A stretch of 9,520 nt of DNA from Novosphingobium sp. (GCA_020853995.1 JADYXV010000110.1:1-9520), one strand, 5' to 3'. Positions 1 to 7,174 are shown, counted from the stretch's first letter. The notes: generated by a model not told the origin, from the sequence alone. Program-made: numbers and translations.

Positions 1-281
1 GCACCCAGCGCGACGTGGCCATAGGATTTGCTGGCATTGCCGCCGCCTTGTGCAAAATCGGCGTTCACTTCGGGCAAAGGCAGAATGACTTGCGTCAGGC
101 TGATCGTGTCATCAACTTTGGTCCCGGCCTCGATCTTGGAGAGGATCGGGGTGCGCTGGCCCACTGTAGGAGTGGTCTTGGCCTTGTCTTTGCCGCCAAT
201 GATGCCGCAACCGCCCAGCGCCAGTGCCAGAACCAGCGCGCTGGCGAGTGTTGCGCGGCGAAAGGTGGGTTGAGACTTCAT
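1..281 (-). CDS. bamB: Outer membrane protein assembly factor BamB, N-terminal part (runs off left edge)
   Basis: Partial lipoprotein gene; 93 codons are visible from the ATG at 281. BamB is a PQQ-type beta-propeller lipoprotein of the BAM complex, which inserts beta-barrel proteins into the outer membrane. Visible: a basic start (MKSQPTFRR), a hydrophobic stretch over residues 11-24 and a lipobox LGGC with the modified Cys at 25. No Asp follows the Cys, which fits outer-membrane sorting. A TVGQRTPIL segment (about 39-47) resembles the conserved N-terminal motif of alphaproteobacterial BamB. The propeller itself lies outside the window. AAGGA sits about 9 bases before the ATG and supports this start. 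It follows the YfgM-like gene by 20 bases, so the two are almost certainly co-transcribed. The identification rests on the N-terminus plus gene order, as in other alphaproteobacteria; another lipoprotein is possible but unlikely. Confidence 0.82.
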   Translation of the reverse strand, partial: MKSQPTFRRATLASALVLALALGGCGIIGGKDKAKTTPTVGQRTPILSKIEAGTKVDDTISLTQVILPLPEVNADFAQGGGNASKSYGHVALG

Positions 282-301
282 GGCTGGTCGTCCTTGGATG
301 T

Positions 302-1072
302 TCATTGTGCCGCTGGCAGCGTTGTTTCGCTAGGGTCCTCGACCGCGTCCACGCCTAGCAGGCCGGCCATCTGGCGGGCGCGACGGCGCAACGAATCCGG
401 TGCGGTCTTGTCCTTGGCGATCTGGGCAAACAGGGCGCCCGCAAGATCATTCTTGCCTTGCTTGAGATACGCAGTGCCAACCACTTCGCCCGCGTTGGCG
501 AACCATGCGTTGCCGGGAACGGCAAGCGGTTTCAGCCGCTCGATCACCTTTTCAGGGCCGATCTTGTCAAATGTCAGTGCGACTTCGCGGATGGATGCAA
601 GATCGCGATAAGCTTGCGGGGCATCCGCATCAGCAGCGACCGCAGCAAAAGCCTTGGCAGCTTCATCGGCTTTGCTCTGTTCAGCCAGAATGCCCGCCTC
701 CAGCAGTTTGGCCGTTGCGCGATATCCGGCCCCGCTATCCTTGGCCAGCGGGGCAAGTTCGGTGGTTGCACCTTTGAGATTGCGCGCTTCCAGCTGGTCC
801 AGCGCCTTGGTCAGCACTTCACCCTGCTGCCCCGCCACGGTGTTGGTGTGGTTTTGATACCAGAGCCATCCGGCCAGCCCGAGCAGGCCCGCCACAATCA
901 GCGCGCCAACCGGTTTGCCATAGCGTTGCAGCGCGGTGAAAACCTGGTCTTCACGCAGCGCATCATCAACTTCACGCAAGAAGGCATCACCACCGGACGC
1001 CCCCGCTTGACCGCCAGTGCCGGCCGGGAGTTGATCAGGAGAGGACTGCGGACGATCAGGACGGAGAGCCAA
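302..1072 (-). CDS. YfgM-like membrane-anchored TPR protein (ancillary SecYEG translocon subunit type)
   Basis: 256 residues. Order: a Pro/Gly/Ser-rich tail (1-28), the conserved cytoplasmic segment DAFLREVDDALREDQ (29-43), one transmembrane helix at about 53-72, then a helical periplasmic region of tetratricopeptide-like repeats (about 78-240). This is the layout of the YfgM / TPR-like 21 family, which associates with the SecYEG translocon and periplasmic chaperones and typically lies directly upstream of bamB, as here. The start is a TTG at 1072; no ATG lies between the in-frame stop at 1106-1108 and the conserved segment, and the start MALRP resembles family members. The long low-complexity tail before the conserved segment is somewhat unusual and could mean a different start. 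Function is inferred from family and context; individual repeats are too degenerate to mark by eye. Confidence 0.8.
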   Translation of the reverse strand: MALRPDRPQSSPDQLPAGTGGQAGASGGDAFLREVDDALREDQVFTALQRYGKPVGALIVAGLLGLAGWLWYQNHTNTVAGQQGEVLTKALDQLEARNLKGATTELAPLAKDSGAGYRATAKLLEAGILAEQSKADEAAKAFAAVAADADAPQAYRDLASIREVALTFDKIGPEKVIERLKPLAVPGNAWFANAGEVVGTAYLKQGKNDLAGALFAQIAKDKTAPDSLRRRARQMAGLLGVDAVEDPSETTLPAAQ

Positions 1073-1125
1073 GTCAGCGCTTTCAGATAGTGCGGTTGAA
1101 GATTGCTAGCGTTTGTCTGGCGCGC

Positions 1126-1153
1126 TGTTTAGCGGATGGGACCGCCTTTTCAA
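1126..1153 (-). promoter_or_regulatory. Possible promoter for the yfgM-bamB unit
   Basis: The 128-base gap between the glycosyltransferase stop (1201) and the yfgM start (1072) holds no gene. On the minus strand TTGAAA (1153-1148; 5 of 6 to the sigma-70 -35 consensus) is followed after 16 bases by TAAACA (1131-1126), a poor -10. This would give a leader of roughly 45 bases. I see no strong terminator hairpin in the gap, so read-through from the glycosyltransferase is also possible. Weak evidence. Confidence 0.25.
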
Positions 1154-1200
1154 CGGAATTGATTCTGTACAAATCCCGTGTGAACGTCCGGTGAAGCCAT

Positions 1201-2355
1201 TCAGGGGAATGACGCCCGCCCCATAGCCCGCGCATAGAGCGCGGCATAGCGGCCGGCCATGACGGTTTCATCATACTCCGCGCGCGCCCTGATGCGGTTG
1301 GCATCGCCAATCCGGCGGCGAAGGAGATCGTCGGATGCCAGCACAGAAATGGCTTGCGCAAGCGCCACCTCATCACCGGGCGCGGTAATGAACGCCCGGT
1401 TGGGTTCGCTGACCATTTCGGCAATATCGCCAACGCCGGGGCTCGCCACGGCAAGCCCTGCGGCCATCGCTTCAATAACCGAAAGCGGGGCCTGTTCGCT
1501 GTCCGATGACAACGCGAACAGATCAAACAGGCCGACAGCGGCGGCAGGGTCTGCAACGTGGCCCGGCAAATGGACGCGGTGGCCGATGTCAAGGCGCGTC
1601 GCCTCGGCCAGAATGGCTTCGCGTTCAGGCCCTTCACCCAGGATGACAAGGTGCCATTCGGGCGGCAACCCCTGTATCGTGCGCACAAGGCGGGGCAGGT
1701 TTTTGACCGCACGAAGGCCTGCCAGCGTGCCGATCCACTTTTCGCCCGCGCGCTTTACCACGCGTGGCAGCACATCGGGACGCGGCTTGTGGCCATAAGC
1801 CCCGGTTTCAATGCCATTGGCGATGCGGTGGACGCGTGCGGGCGGCTGCTTCCACGTTTTCAGCGCAATCTCTTGCAACTGGCGCGATGGCACGACCAGA
1901 GCCGATGCACGCGACAGGGCCACCATGCGATACCAGTTGCGGCTGCGCTTCAATCCGCCTGCTTCATCAGCGTTAAAGCCGTCTTCGTGATGGATCAGCG
2001 GGGCCAGACCCATGGTCGGGCCGAACACGGCATGGGCAAACACCGCATCCATCGCGCCCCAGTTATAGGTCAGGATAAGATCGAAGCCCTGCATTGCGCG
2101 GGCAAGCTTCTGCAGGCGGGCAATGCGCAACTTTCCGGCCAATGGCGGGAAGCCGAACGGGAAATAGGCCGCCACGCGTTTGTCGATCAGCCCTTTTGCC
2201 CCCATCGCACCGGGCTGGGCCGATACGATGTGATGTTCCACCCCGCGATGAAAGCGGTTCATCAACGCAACGGTGCGACGCTCCTTGCCGCCTGCATCGA
2301 AAGTCGAATGAAGGTGGAGCACTTTGACCGGCGCTCCGTTTGACCGCGCCTTCAT
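1201..2355 (-). CDS. GT4-family glycosyltransferase
   Basis: 384 residues, full length for a GT-B fold retaining glycosyltransferase. The N-terminal domain (about 10-180) starts with a beta strand, KVLHLHSTF, and a glycine loop with AGGKE at 21-25, where family members hold the acceptor or donor phosphate. The C-terminal domain (about 205-375) has the conserved basic segment RAVKN (215-219), the strand HLVILGEGPER (235-245) and the family signature E-x7-E at Glu287 and Glu295, followed by AMAAGLAV. These bind the nucleotide-sugar donor. No signal peptide or membrane helix is visible, so it is probably cytosolic and acts at the inner face of the membrane. Sugar and acceptor cannot be told from sequence. 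The start ATG at 2355 overlaps the stop of the upstream hydrolase (ATGA), so translation is probably coupled. No other polysaccharide genes are in view. Confidence 0.88.
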   Translation of the reverse strand: MKARSNGAPVKVLHLHSTFDAGGKERRTVALMNRFHRGVEHHIVSAQPGAMGAKGLIDKRVAAYFPFGFPPLAGKLRIARLQKLARAMQGFDLILTYNWGAMDAVFAHAVFGPTMGLAPLIHHEDGFNADEAGGLKRSRNWYRMVALSRASALVVPSRQLQEIALKTWKQPPARVHRIANGIETGAYGHKPRPDVLPRVVKRAGEKWIGTLAGLRAVKNLPRLVRTIQGLPPEWHLVILGEGPEREAILAEATRLDIGHRVHLPGHVADPAAAVGLFDLFALSSDSEQAPLSVIEAMAAGLAVASPGVGDIAEMVSEPNRAFITAPGDEVALAQAISVLASDDLLRRRIGDANRIRARAEYDETVMAGRYAALYARAMGRASFP

Positions 2356-3209
2356 GCCACGCGTTCAAGCAGTCGTTCGATTGCGGCAACGGATTCGGCC
2401 TCGTCCAGCGTCGGCGCATGGCCGATACGGGGCAGGGTAACCAGTTCAACGCCCGGACGCGTCGCCATTTTGGCCGCAACGTGCGATTCCAGAATGTCAG
2501 ACGTTTCGCCGCGCAGGACCAGCAATGGCCGCGTGGCCAGCGCATCGAACATCGGCCACATGTCCACTTGCGGGGTTGCGCCTTGCGGCGCTTCGAACGG
2601 CTCGGCAATCTTCATGTCATAATCGAACGTGATGCGGCCACCGGTGCCCAGCGCCATGATGCGTTTGGCATAGCGCAACCAGTCGGTGATCTCCCAGTCG
2701 GGATAGACATCGCCGCTGCTTTCCTGAAGCGCGCGGGCGGCATGCATCCATGTTTCAAAATTGCGCCCCTGCCCGACATAGCCGCGAATCCGTTCAAGGC
2801 CCGCTGCCGAAACTTCAGGGCCAATATCATTGAGCACGGCACCGGCAATGCGATCGGGATTGCTGATCGCCAGAAGCATCGTCAGCAATCCGCCAAGCGA
2901 AGTGCCGATGGACACGAAGCGGTCGATGCCTTCTTGTGCCAGCAACGCTTCAACGTCCTGCAAATATTGCAGGGGCTGATAAGTCATCGGGTCCTTGGCA
3001 TAATCGCTGTCGCCACGACCGCGCATTTCGGGGCAGAGCACCCGCCATCTTCCGGCAAGGCGCGCGGCAAGATCCTCGAAATCGCGGGCATTGCGCGTCA
3101 GTCCGGGCAGACAAATTACCGGTGGACGGCTGGAATCACCATCATAAAGCCGGAAATGCAGGCGCAATCCGTCGCCACTGTTCCAATAACGATCTTCAAA
3201 ATCCGCCAT
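2352..3209 (-). CDS. Alpha/beta-fold hydrolase
   Basis: 285 residues from the ATG at 3209. Visible alpha/beta hydrolase features in order: oxyanion-loop region CLPGLTRN (33-40), ERGRGDSD-like segment EMRGRGDSDY (61-70), nucleophile elbow G-T-S-L-G with Ser104, likely acid Asp238 after the strand LLVLRGE, and catalytic His264 in RIGHAPTLDE. The triad is therefore complete. The substrate is not predictable: esterases, lactonases and epoxide or C-C hydrolases share this fold. The open frame continues upstream to 3599, but that stretch is antisense to selO and the homologous part begins at MADFEDRYW. A GAGGTG lies about 15 bases before the ATG, a long spacing. It shares 4 bases with the glycosyltransferase downstream and is divergent from selO across 66 bases. 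Confidence 0.88.
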   Translation of the reverse strand: MADFEDRYWNSGDGLRLHFRLYDGDSSRPPVICLPGLTRNARDFEDLAARLAGRWRVLCPEMRGRGDSDYAKDPMTYQPLQYLQDVEALLAQEGIDRFVSIGTSLGGLLTMLLAISNPDRIAGAVLNDIGPEVSAAGLERIRGYVGQGRNFETWMHAARALQESSGDVYPDWEITDWLRYAKRIMALGTGGRITFDYDMKIAEPFEAPQGATPQVDMWPMFDALATRPLLVLRGETSDILESHVAAKMATRPGVELVTLPRIGHAPTLDEAESVAAIERLLERVA

Positions 3210-3275
3210 GATCGTAGTGAAACCACCTCTATTGCGTCTAAAACCGGATATGCCCGCTTGCAGGAGGGCAACGCT
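3210..3275. promoter_or_regulatory. Divergent intergenic region, hydrolase / selO
   Basis: These 66 bases separate the start codons of two divergent genes and must hold or border both promoters. I could not find a convincing -35/-10 pair on either strand, nor a strong palindrome. The one clear element is AGGAGG at 3262-3267, a perfect Shine-Dalgarno 8 bases before GTG 3276, which fixes the selO start. Confidence 0.5.
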
Positions 3276-4703
3276 GTGCCCACTATTGCAGGGATGCAGA
3301 CGCTCCCGCAAGACGCGATCTATCGCGCATCGCCCCGGATCATGGCTCTGGCCGATTGGATTGGCGATCCGGTCCGCGCAGCGGACTTTCCCGAAACCCG
3401 TTTGCGCTGGAGAAATGACCGGGCAGCAGCCGGGGTTGGCCTTGCCGATTTGAGCGATGATGACTGGGTGCGCCACTTCGGGCGGTTTGATCCCCTGCCT
3501 GATAATATGCCGGGGCCGCTGGCGCTGCGCTATCACGGGCATCAGTTCCGCGTGTACAATCCGGACCTTGGCGACGGGCGCGGCTTTACCTTTGCGCAAA
3601 TGCTGGATGGCGATGCGCGCTTGATGGACCTTGGCACCAAGGGGTCGGGGCAGACGCCGTGGAGCCGTCTGGGCGATGGCCGGCTGACGCTCAAAGGCGC
3701 GGTGCGCGAAATTCTGGCAACCGAAATGCTGGGCGCATTGGGCGTCAACACCAGCCGCACGTTCAGCGTGATCGAAACCGGCGAATCGCTCTATCGCGGG
3801 GATGAACCTTCGCCGACACGGTCGGCAGTAATGGTGCGGCTAAGCCACGGGCACATCCGCATCGGCACATTCCAGCGGCTGAGCGCGCTGCAACTGGACG
3901 ATGAGATGGCGCAACTGGTGGCATACTGCCTTGCCAGTTTCCCCGGCGGTGCGTTTCCCGATGCGCCCCATCCGGCTGTGCGGTTTTTCAACCAGGTGGT
4001 TGAACGCATGGCCGATATGGCCGCCAGTTACATGGTGGCAGGGTTCGTCCACGGCGTATTGAATTCCGACAACATGAACGTGACCGGCGAAAGCTTTGAT
4101 TACGGCCCGTGGCGCTGGCTGCCAAAATGGGATCCGGGCTTTACGGCGGCCTATTTCGATCATCAGGGGCTTTACGCCTATGGCCGCCAGCCCGAGGCAA
4201 TCCACTGGAATTGCGGACAATTGGCAGTTGCTTTGCGATCACTGGTGGATTCCGCGCCGTTGATCGAGGCACTGAACCGCTATCCCGAATTGTACCAGCA
4301 GGCGATGGTGCGCAGGTGGTGCTGGCGGCTTGGCGTTGAACCGCGCGGGCTTGACGAGGACACCGCCCTGATCGGTGCTTGCGAAGCGGCAATGGCAACC
4401 GGTAGCCTGGGGCCAGATGCGTTCTTCTTTGCCCATCGCGGCGGGCGCGGCACCTTTGCCGATACGGCAGAAGGCACCGCGCTGAAGGCGGCGCTGGAGC
4501 CCTACACCGCGACAGATTCCAGCCACGCTTACTGGGCGGACGCCGCGCCGCAGGCGATGCTGATCGACGAGGTGGAGGCGATTTGGCAGCCGATTGCGCA
4601 ATCCGATGATTGGTCAGCGCTTCATGCCAAAGTTGCCGCAATCCGCCGCATGGGTGAAGCTATGGGCCAAAGACCGCAGCCTCAAGGCCATGAATTGGCG
4701 TAA
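3276..4703 (+). CDS. selO: SelO/YdiU-family protein adenylyltransferase (pseudokinase fold), short C-terminus
   Basis: 475 residues from GTG 3276. SelO transfers AMP from ATP to Ser/Thr/Tyr of other proteins, using an inverted ATP orientation in a kinase-like fold, and is tied to redox stress. Conserved blocks in order: YHGHQF (86-91), LGDGRG (98-103), GTKGSGQTPWSR (120-131; Lys122 corresponds to the nucleotide-binding Lys), DGR (134-136), REILATE (144-150), VRLSHGHIRIGTF (187-199), VHGVLNSDNM (258-267) and DYGP (275-278). Asp265, Asn266 and Asp275 match the catalytic and metal-binding residues of characterised SelO, so it should be active. The start is chosen for the perfect AGGAGG 8 bases upstream; ATG 3294 lacks one. 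Oddities: RVYNPD replaces the usual GVYAPQ, and the usual C-terminal block and near-terminal Cys/Sec are absent (last Cys is 369). It stands alone on its strand. Confidence 0.87.
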   Translation: MPTIAGMQTLPQDAIYRASPRIMALADWIGDPVRAADFPETRLRWRNDRAAAGVGLADLSDDDWVRHFGRFDPLPDNMPGPLALRYHGHQFRVYNPDLGDGRGFTFAQMLDGDARLMDLGTKGSGQTPWSRLGDGRLTLKGAVREILATEMLGALGVNTSRTFSVIETGESLYRGDEPSPTRSAVMVRLSHGHIRIGTFQRLSALQLDDEMAQLVAYCLASFPGGAFPDAPHPAVRFFNQVVERMADMAASYMVAGFVHGVLNSDNMNVTGESFDYGPWRWLPKWDPGFTAAYFDHQGLYAYGRQPEAIHWNCGQLAVALRSLVDSAPLIEALNRYPELYQQAMVRRWCWRLGVEPRGLDEDTALIGACEAAMATGSLGPDAFFFAHRGGRGTFADTAEGTALKAALEPYTATDSSHAYWADAAPQAMLIDEVEAIWQPIAQSDDWSALHAKVAAIRRMGEAMGQRPQPQGHELA

Positions 4704-4826
4704 GAACACAGGCTTGCGCACTCGCCTCACAGAGGAATATTGCGTATTGGCCAAGCACCGTGTTTAACAGCCTCGTCGGGAACCTGTGTTATCATCCCGG
4801 CGAACCAGAAGAAGACAGGCTGATCT
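4704..4826. other. selO-astD intergenic gap with an 8-bp inverted repeat
   Basis: No gene is visible in these 123 bases. AACACAGG at 4705-4712, directly after the selO stop, is the exact reverse complement of CCTGTGTT at 4783-4790. The 70-base loop is too long for a classical terminator and no T-run follows. A TATCAT at 4790-4795 resembles a -10 box for astD, but no good -35 lies at the right distance. AAGACAGG lies shortly before the GTG start of astD and may serve as a weak ribosome binding site. Confidence 0.35.
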
Positions 4827-6242
4827 GTGGCAGTTGCCGAAATCATATCTTACGAACCCGCCACCGGCGAGGAAATGTGGCGGGGCAAAGTCGGCGATGT
4901 CGACGATGTGGTGTCGCGCGCCCGGCGAGCCTGGCCGGCATGGGCGGCGCAACCGGTTGCCACGCGAATCGAGCTGGTGCGGCGCTTTGCCAATGAAGTG
5001 CGCAAGGAATCAGAAAAGCTGGCTACGCTGATCGCGCGCGAAACCGGCAAGCCCATGTGGGAGGCGCGCACCGAAGTTGAAAGCGTGATCAACAAGGTGG
5101 AAATTTCCATCCGCGCCTATGCTGATCGCACATCGCAGCGCAAACTTGATTCGGCCTTGCAGGGCACTGCCGCCCTGCGTCACAAACCGCATGGTGTCAT
5201 GGCCGTGCTGGGGCCGTACAATTTCCCCGCCCACCTGCCCAACGGCCACATCGTACCGGCGCTGATCGCAGGCAATGTGGTGGTGTTCAAGCCATCGGAA
5301 AAAACCCCTGCCACGGGCGAATTGCTGGCCTTGTGCTTCAACCGCGCAGGCATTTCGGCAGCAGTGGTGCAAGTGTTGATCGGCGGGCCTGAAACCGGGC
5401 AGGAACTGGTCGCCCATGACGGGGTTGACGGTGTTTTGTTCACCGGTTCCGCCCATGCCGGTATCGCCATCAATCGCAAACTGGCGGGCAATCCGGGCAA
5501 GATGGTTGCCCTGGAAATGGGCGGCAACAACCCCATCGTCATGTGGGACACACCCAAGATGCCCGATGCGGTGTCGCTGATCGCACAATCGGCGTTTACC
5601 AGCGCCGGGCAACGCTGCACCGCCGCGCGTCGCCTGATCGTGAAGGAATCGATCTACGATGAAGTGATCGACGGGGTGAAACGCCTTGCCGACCGCATCA
5701 TCGTGGGCGCACCGTTTGATGATCCGCCGCCCTTCATGGGCCCGGTCATCGACAATCGCACCGCCGACGGCCTGACCGAAAGCTTCGTCTATCTGCTGTC
5801 GTCCGGCGGACGCCCGATCAAGCACATGGTGCGTCTGCGCGATGACTTGCCGTTCCTTTCGCCCGCGATCATCGACGTGACCGGCGTTGCCGAACGGCCC
5901 GACGTGGAATTGTTCGGCCCGCTGCTGCAAGTGGTCAAGGTGAACGATTTTGACGAAGCGATTGCCGAGGCGAACAGCACGCGCTTTGGCCTGTCAGCAT
6001 CGCTGATTGGCGGCACGCCTCAGGATTACAACCGCTTCTGGGCCAACATCCGCGCAGGCGTTATCAATTGGAACCGGCCAACCAACGGGGCAAGTTCGGC
6101 AGCACCCTTTGGCGGTGTGGGCCTGTCCGGCAATCACCGCCCCAGCGCATATTACGCTGCCGATTACTGCGCCTATCCTGTCGCCTCGACCGAAATGGAC
6201 CAACCCCGCGCCAGCATCGGCGTCGGCCTGCGGAGCGAGTGA
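4827..6242 (+). CDS. astD: N-succinylglutamate 5-semialdehyde dehydrogenase
   Basis: 471 residues. The family enzyme oxidises N-succinyl-L-glutamate 5-semialdehyde to N-succinylglutamate with NAD, step four of the arginine succinyltransferase (AST) catabolic pathway, in the cytosol. Aldehyde-dehydrogenase features: GPYNFP with Asn132, FKPSEKTP with Lys155, FTGSAHAG (205-212) in the NAD-binding domain, LEMGGNNP with general-base Glu230, SAGQRCTAARR with nucleophile Cys264, and ELFGP with Glu361. The GPYNFPAHLPNGHIVPAL stretch and the RCTAARR context are typical of AstD rather than other aldehyde dehydrogenases. The start is GTG 4827; no stronger start lies nearby and the usual N-terminal ALDH strand begins at residue 5. 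No astA, astB, astC or astE is in the window, so the other steps must be elsewhere or the substrate may differ. Its stop abuts that of the convergent LysR gene with no gap. Confidence 0.87.
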   Translation: MAVAEIISYEPATGEEMWRGKVGDVDDVVSRARRAWPAWAAQPVATRIELVRRFANEVRKESEKLATLIARETGKPMWEARTEVESVINKVEISIRAYADRTSQRKLDSALQGTAALRHKPHGVMAVLGPYNFPAHLPNGHIVPALIAGNVVVFKPSEKTPATGELLALCFNRAGISAAVVQVLIGGPETGQELVAHDGVDGVLFTGSAHAGIAINRKLAGNPGKMVALEMGGNNPIVMWDTPKMPDAVSLIAQSAFTSAGQRCTAARRLIVKESIYDEVIDGVKRLADRIIVGAPFDDPPPFMGPVIDNRTADGLTESFVYLLSSGGRPIKHMVRLRDDLPFLSPAIIDVTGVAERPDVELFGPLLQVVKVNDFDEAIAEANSTRFGLSASLIGGTPQDYNRFWANIRAGVINWNRPTNGASSAAPFGGVGLSGNHRPSAYYAADYCAYPVASTEMDQPRASIGVGLRSE

Positions 6243-7112
6243 TCAGCTTGTGGTGAGCGTAGTTAACCAGTCGATCAGCGCCGACATCTCTCCCGTTAAG
6301 GGCGTGGCGCGGGGGTAAATCAGGCCATAGTCGGTTCCGTCGGCATCGAAGCCGAGCGGCGCATCCAGCCTGGCATCGTCAGCGACGATGGCTTTGGGGG
6401 AAAGCGCTACGCCAAGTCCGCCCAGCGCGGCCTCGACAATCAGGAAGTGGTGATCCAGCAACTGGATGGCCTTGGGCCGTGGCACATCGCGGTGCAAATC
6501 CAGCCAGTCCTGCCACGCTTGCGGGCGCGTTCGCGAACCTAGCGCCACGTAATCGCCCGCATCAAACCGCTGGCGCATCGCCGGAAGCATCACCGGACCG
6601 ACTTGTTCGGGCATCAGTTTGATAATCGTCCAGTCAGGCTCCACCGGAAAGTCCAGCCGCCTGATGGCGATAGTGATGTTTTCCCGCCTGAAATCCAACG
6701 CCCCGCCGCCGGTGGACAAATGCACTTCGATATCAGGGTGGCAATCCTGAAAGGCTGACAGTCGGGGGATCAGCCAGCGGGTCGCCAGCGAACGCTCGCA
6801 CGACAGGATTACCGGTGTGCGGATCGATGCTGTCCGGATATCGCGCAAAACATCGGAAATGTCCTGCAAGGCGCGGCTTGCCACTTCTGCCAGCCGCTGC
6901 CCGTCAGGCGTGATGGCAATGCCCCGCCCCTGCGGCACAAGCAGTGTCAGCCCGACATCGGCACCCAGTTTGGCCACGCGGCGGCTGATCGCGCCATGCG
7001 TGAGGGCCAGTTCCTGAGCCGCAGCACGCATCGATCCAAGACGGGCAACGGTTTCAAAGGCGCGCAGATCGTCAAGCGATGGAATTTCGGACCGTTTCAT
7101 TGGTGACATCAT
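6243..7112 (-). CDS. LysR-family transcriptional regulator (GcvA-like)
   Basis: 289 residues from ATG 7112. The N-terminal winged helix-turn-helix is clear: LDDLRAFETVARLGSMRAAAQELALTHGAISRRVAKL (about 13-49), with the THGAISRRV recognition helix typical of the GcvA subgroup. The effector-binding domain follows from about residue 98 to the end. Starts at 7109 and 7100 are equally possible; none has a good Shine-Dalgarno and homologues often begin near MKR (7100, 285 residues). It is divergent from the pdxA-like gene and very likely controls it, the usual LysR arrangement. The inverted repeat at 7099-7121 overlaps its start codon, which suggests autorepression. The effector is unknown, probably a substrate or intermediate of the neighbouring pathway. 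A role in controlling convergent astD is not supported. Confidence 0.9.
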   Translation of the reverse strand: MMSPMKRSEIPSLDDLRAFETVARLGSMRAAAQELALTHGAISRRVAKLGADVGLTLLVPQGRGIAITPDGQRLAEVASRALQDISDVLRDIRTASIRTPVILSCERSLATRWLIPRLSAFQDCHPDIEVHLSTGGGALDFRRENITIAIRRLDFPVEPDWTIIKLMPEQVGPVMLPAMRQRFDAGDYVALGSRTRPQAWQDWLDLHRDVPRPKAIQLLDHHFLIVEAALGGLGVALSPKAIVADDARLDAPLGFDADGTDYGLIYPRATPLTGEMSALIDWLTTLTTS

Positions 7113-7121
7113 ATCACCAAT
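7099..7121. promoter_or_regulatory. Candidate LysR operator: perfect 8-bp inverted repeat
   Basis: ATTGGTGA (7099-7106), 7-base spacer, TCACCAAT (7114-7121), centred at 7110. The inner part TGA-N7-TCA satisfies the T-N11-A rule of LysR-type binding sites (T 7104, A 7116). It lies over the possible start codons of the regulator gene and 53 bases before the chosen start of the divergent pdxA-like gene. Binding here could block the regulator's own expression and activate the divergent unit. That role is inferred; the symmetry is seen directly. Confidence 0.65.
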
Positions 7122-7174
7122 ACCCGCCAGTTCATATCGCTAATCCCCTGGCCGTCATGATGGTATCAAAGCTC
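7122..7174 (+). promoter_or_regulatory. Leader/promoter region of the pdxA-like unit
   Basis: The stretch between the palindrome and the chosen pdxA-like start. I see no convincing -35/-10 pair; the most AT-rich part (TTCATATCGCTAAT, 7131-7144) could hold a degenerate -10. There is no Shine-Dalgarno before any of the in-frame ATGs at 7157, 7160 or 7175, so initiation may be weak or leaderless. Activator dependence would explain the poor core promoter. Confidence 0.3.

Noticed and set aside
458..1090. 210-codon plus-strand open frame across yfgM
   Set aside because: Antisense shadow of the TPR protein, with no start signal or domain.
1083..1712. 209-codon minus-strand frame overlapping the end of the glycosyltransferase and the gap before yfgM
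   Set aside because: Alternative frame of the glycosyltransferase, which carries the E-x7-E signature and full family length; this frame has no recognisable motif.
2340..3275. Long in-frame upstream extension of selO giving a 787-residue protein
   Set aside because: This stretch is antisense to the alpha/beta hydrolase, resembles no SelO N-terminus, and a perfect AGGAGG marks GTG 3276 as the real start.
3210..3599. N-terminal extension of the hydrolase to 415 residues
   Set aside because: It is antisense to selO; the hydrolase homology begins at the ATG at 3209.
5010..5930. 306-codon open frame on the minus strand inside astD
   Set aside because: Composition shadow of a GC-rich gene, rich in His, Arg and Gly with no recognisable domain; astD on the other strand has every expected catalytic motif.
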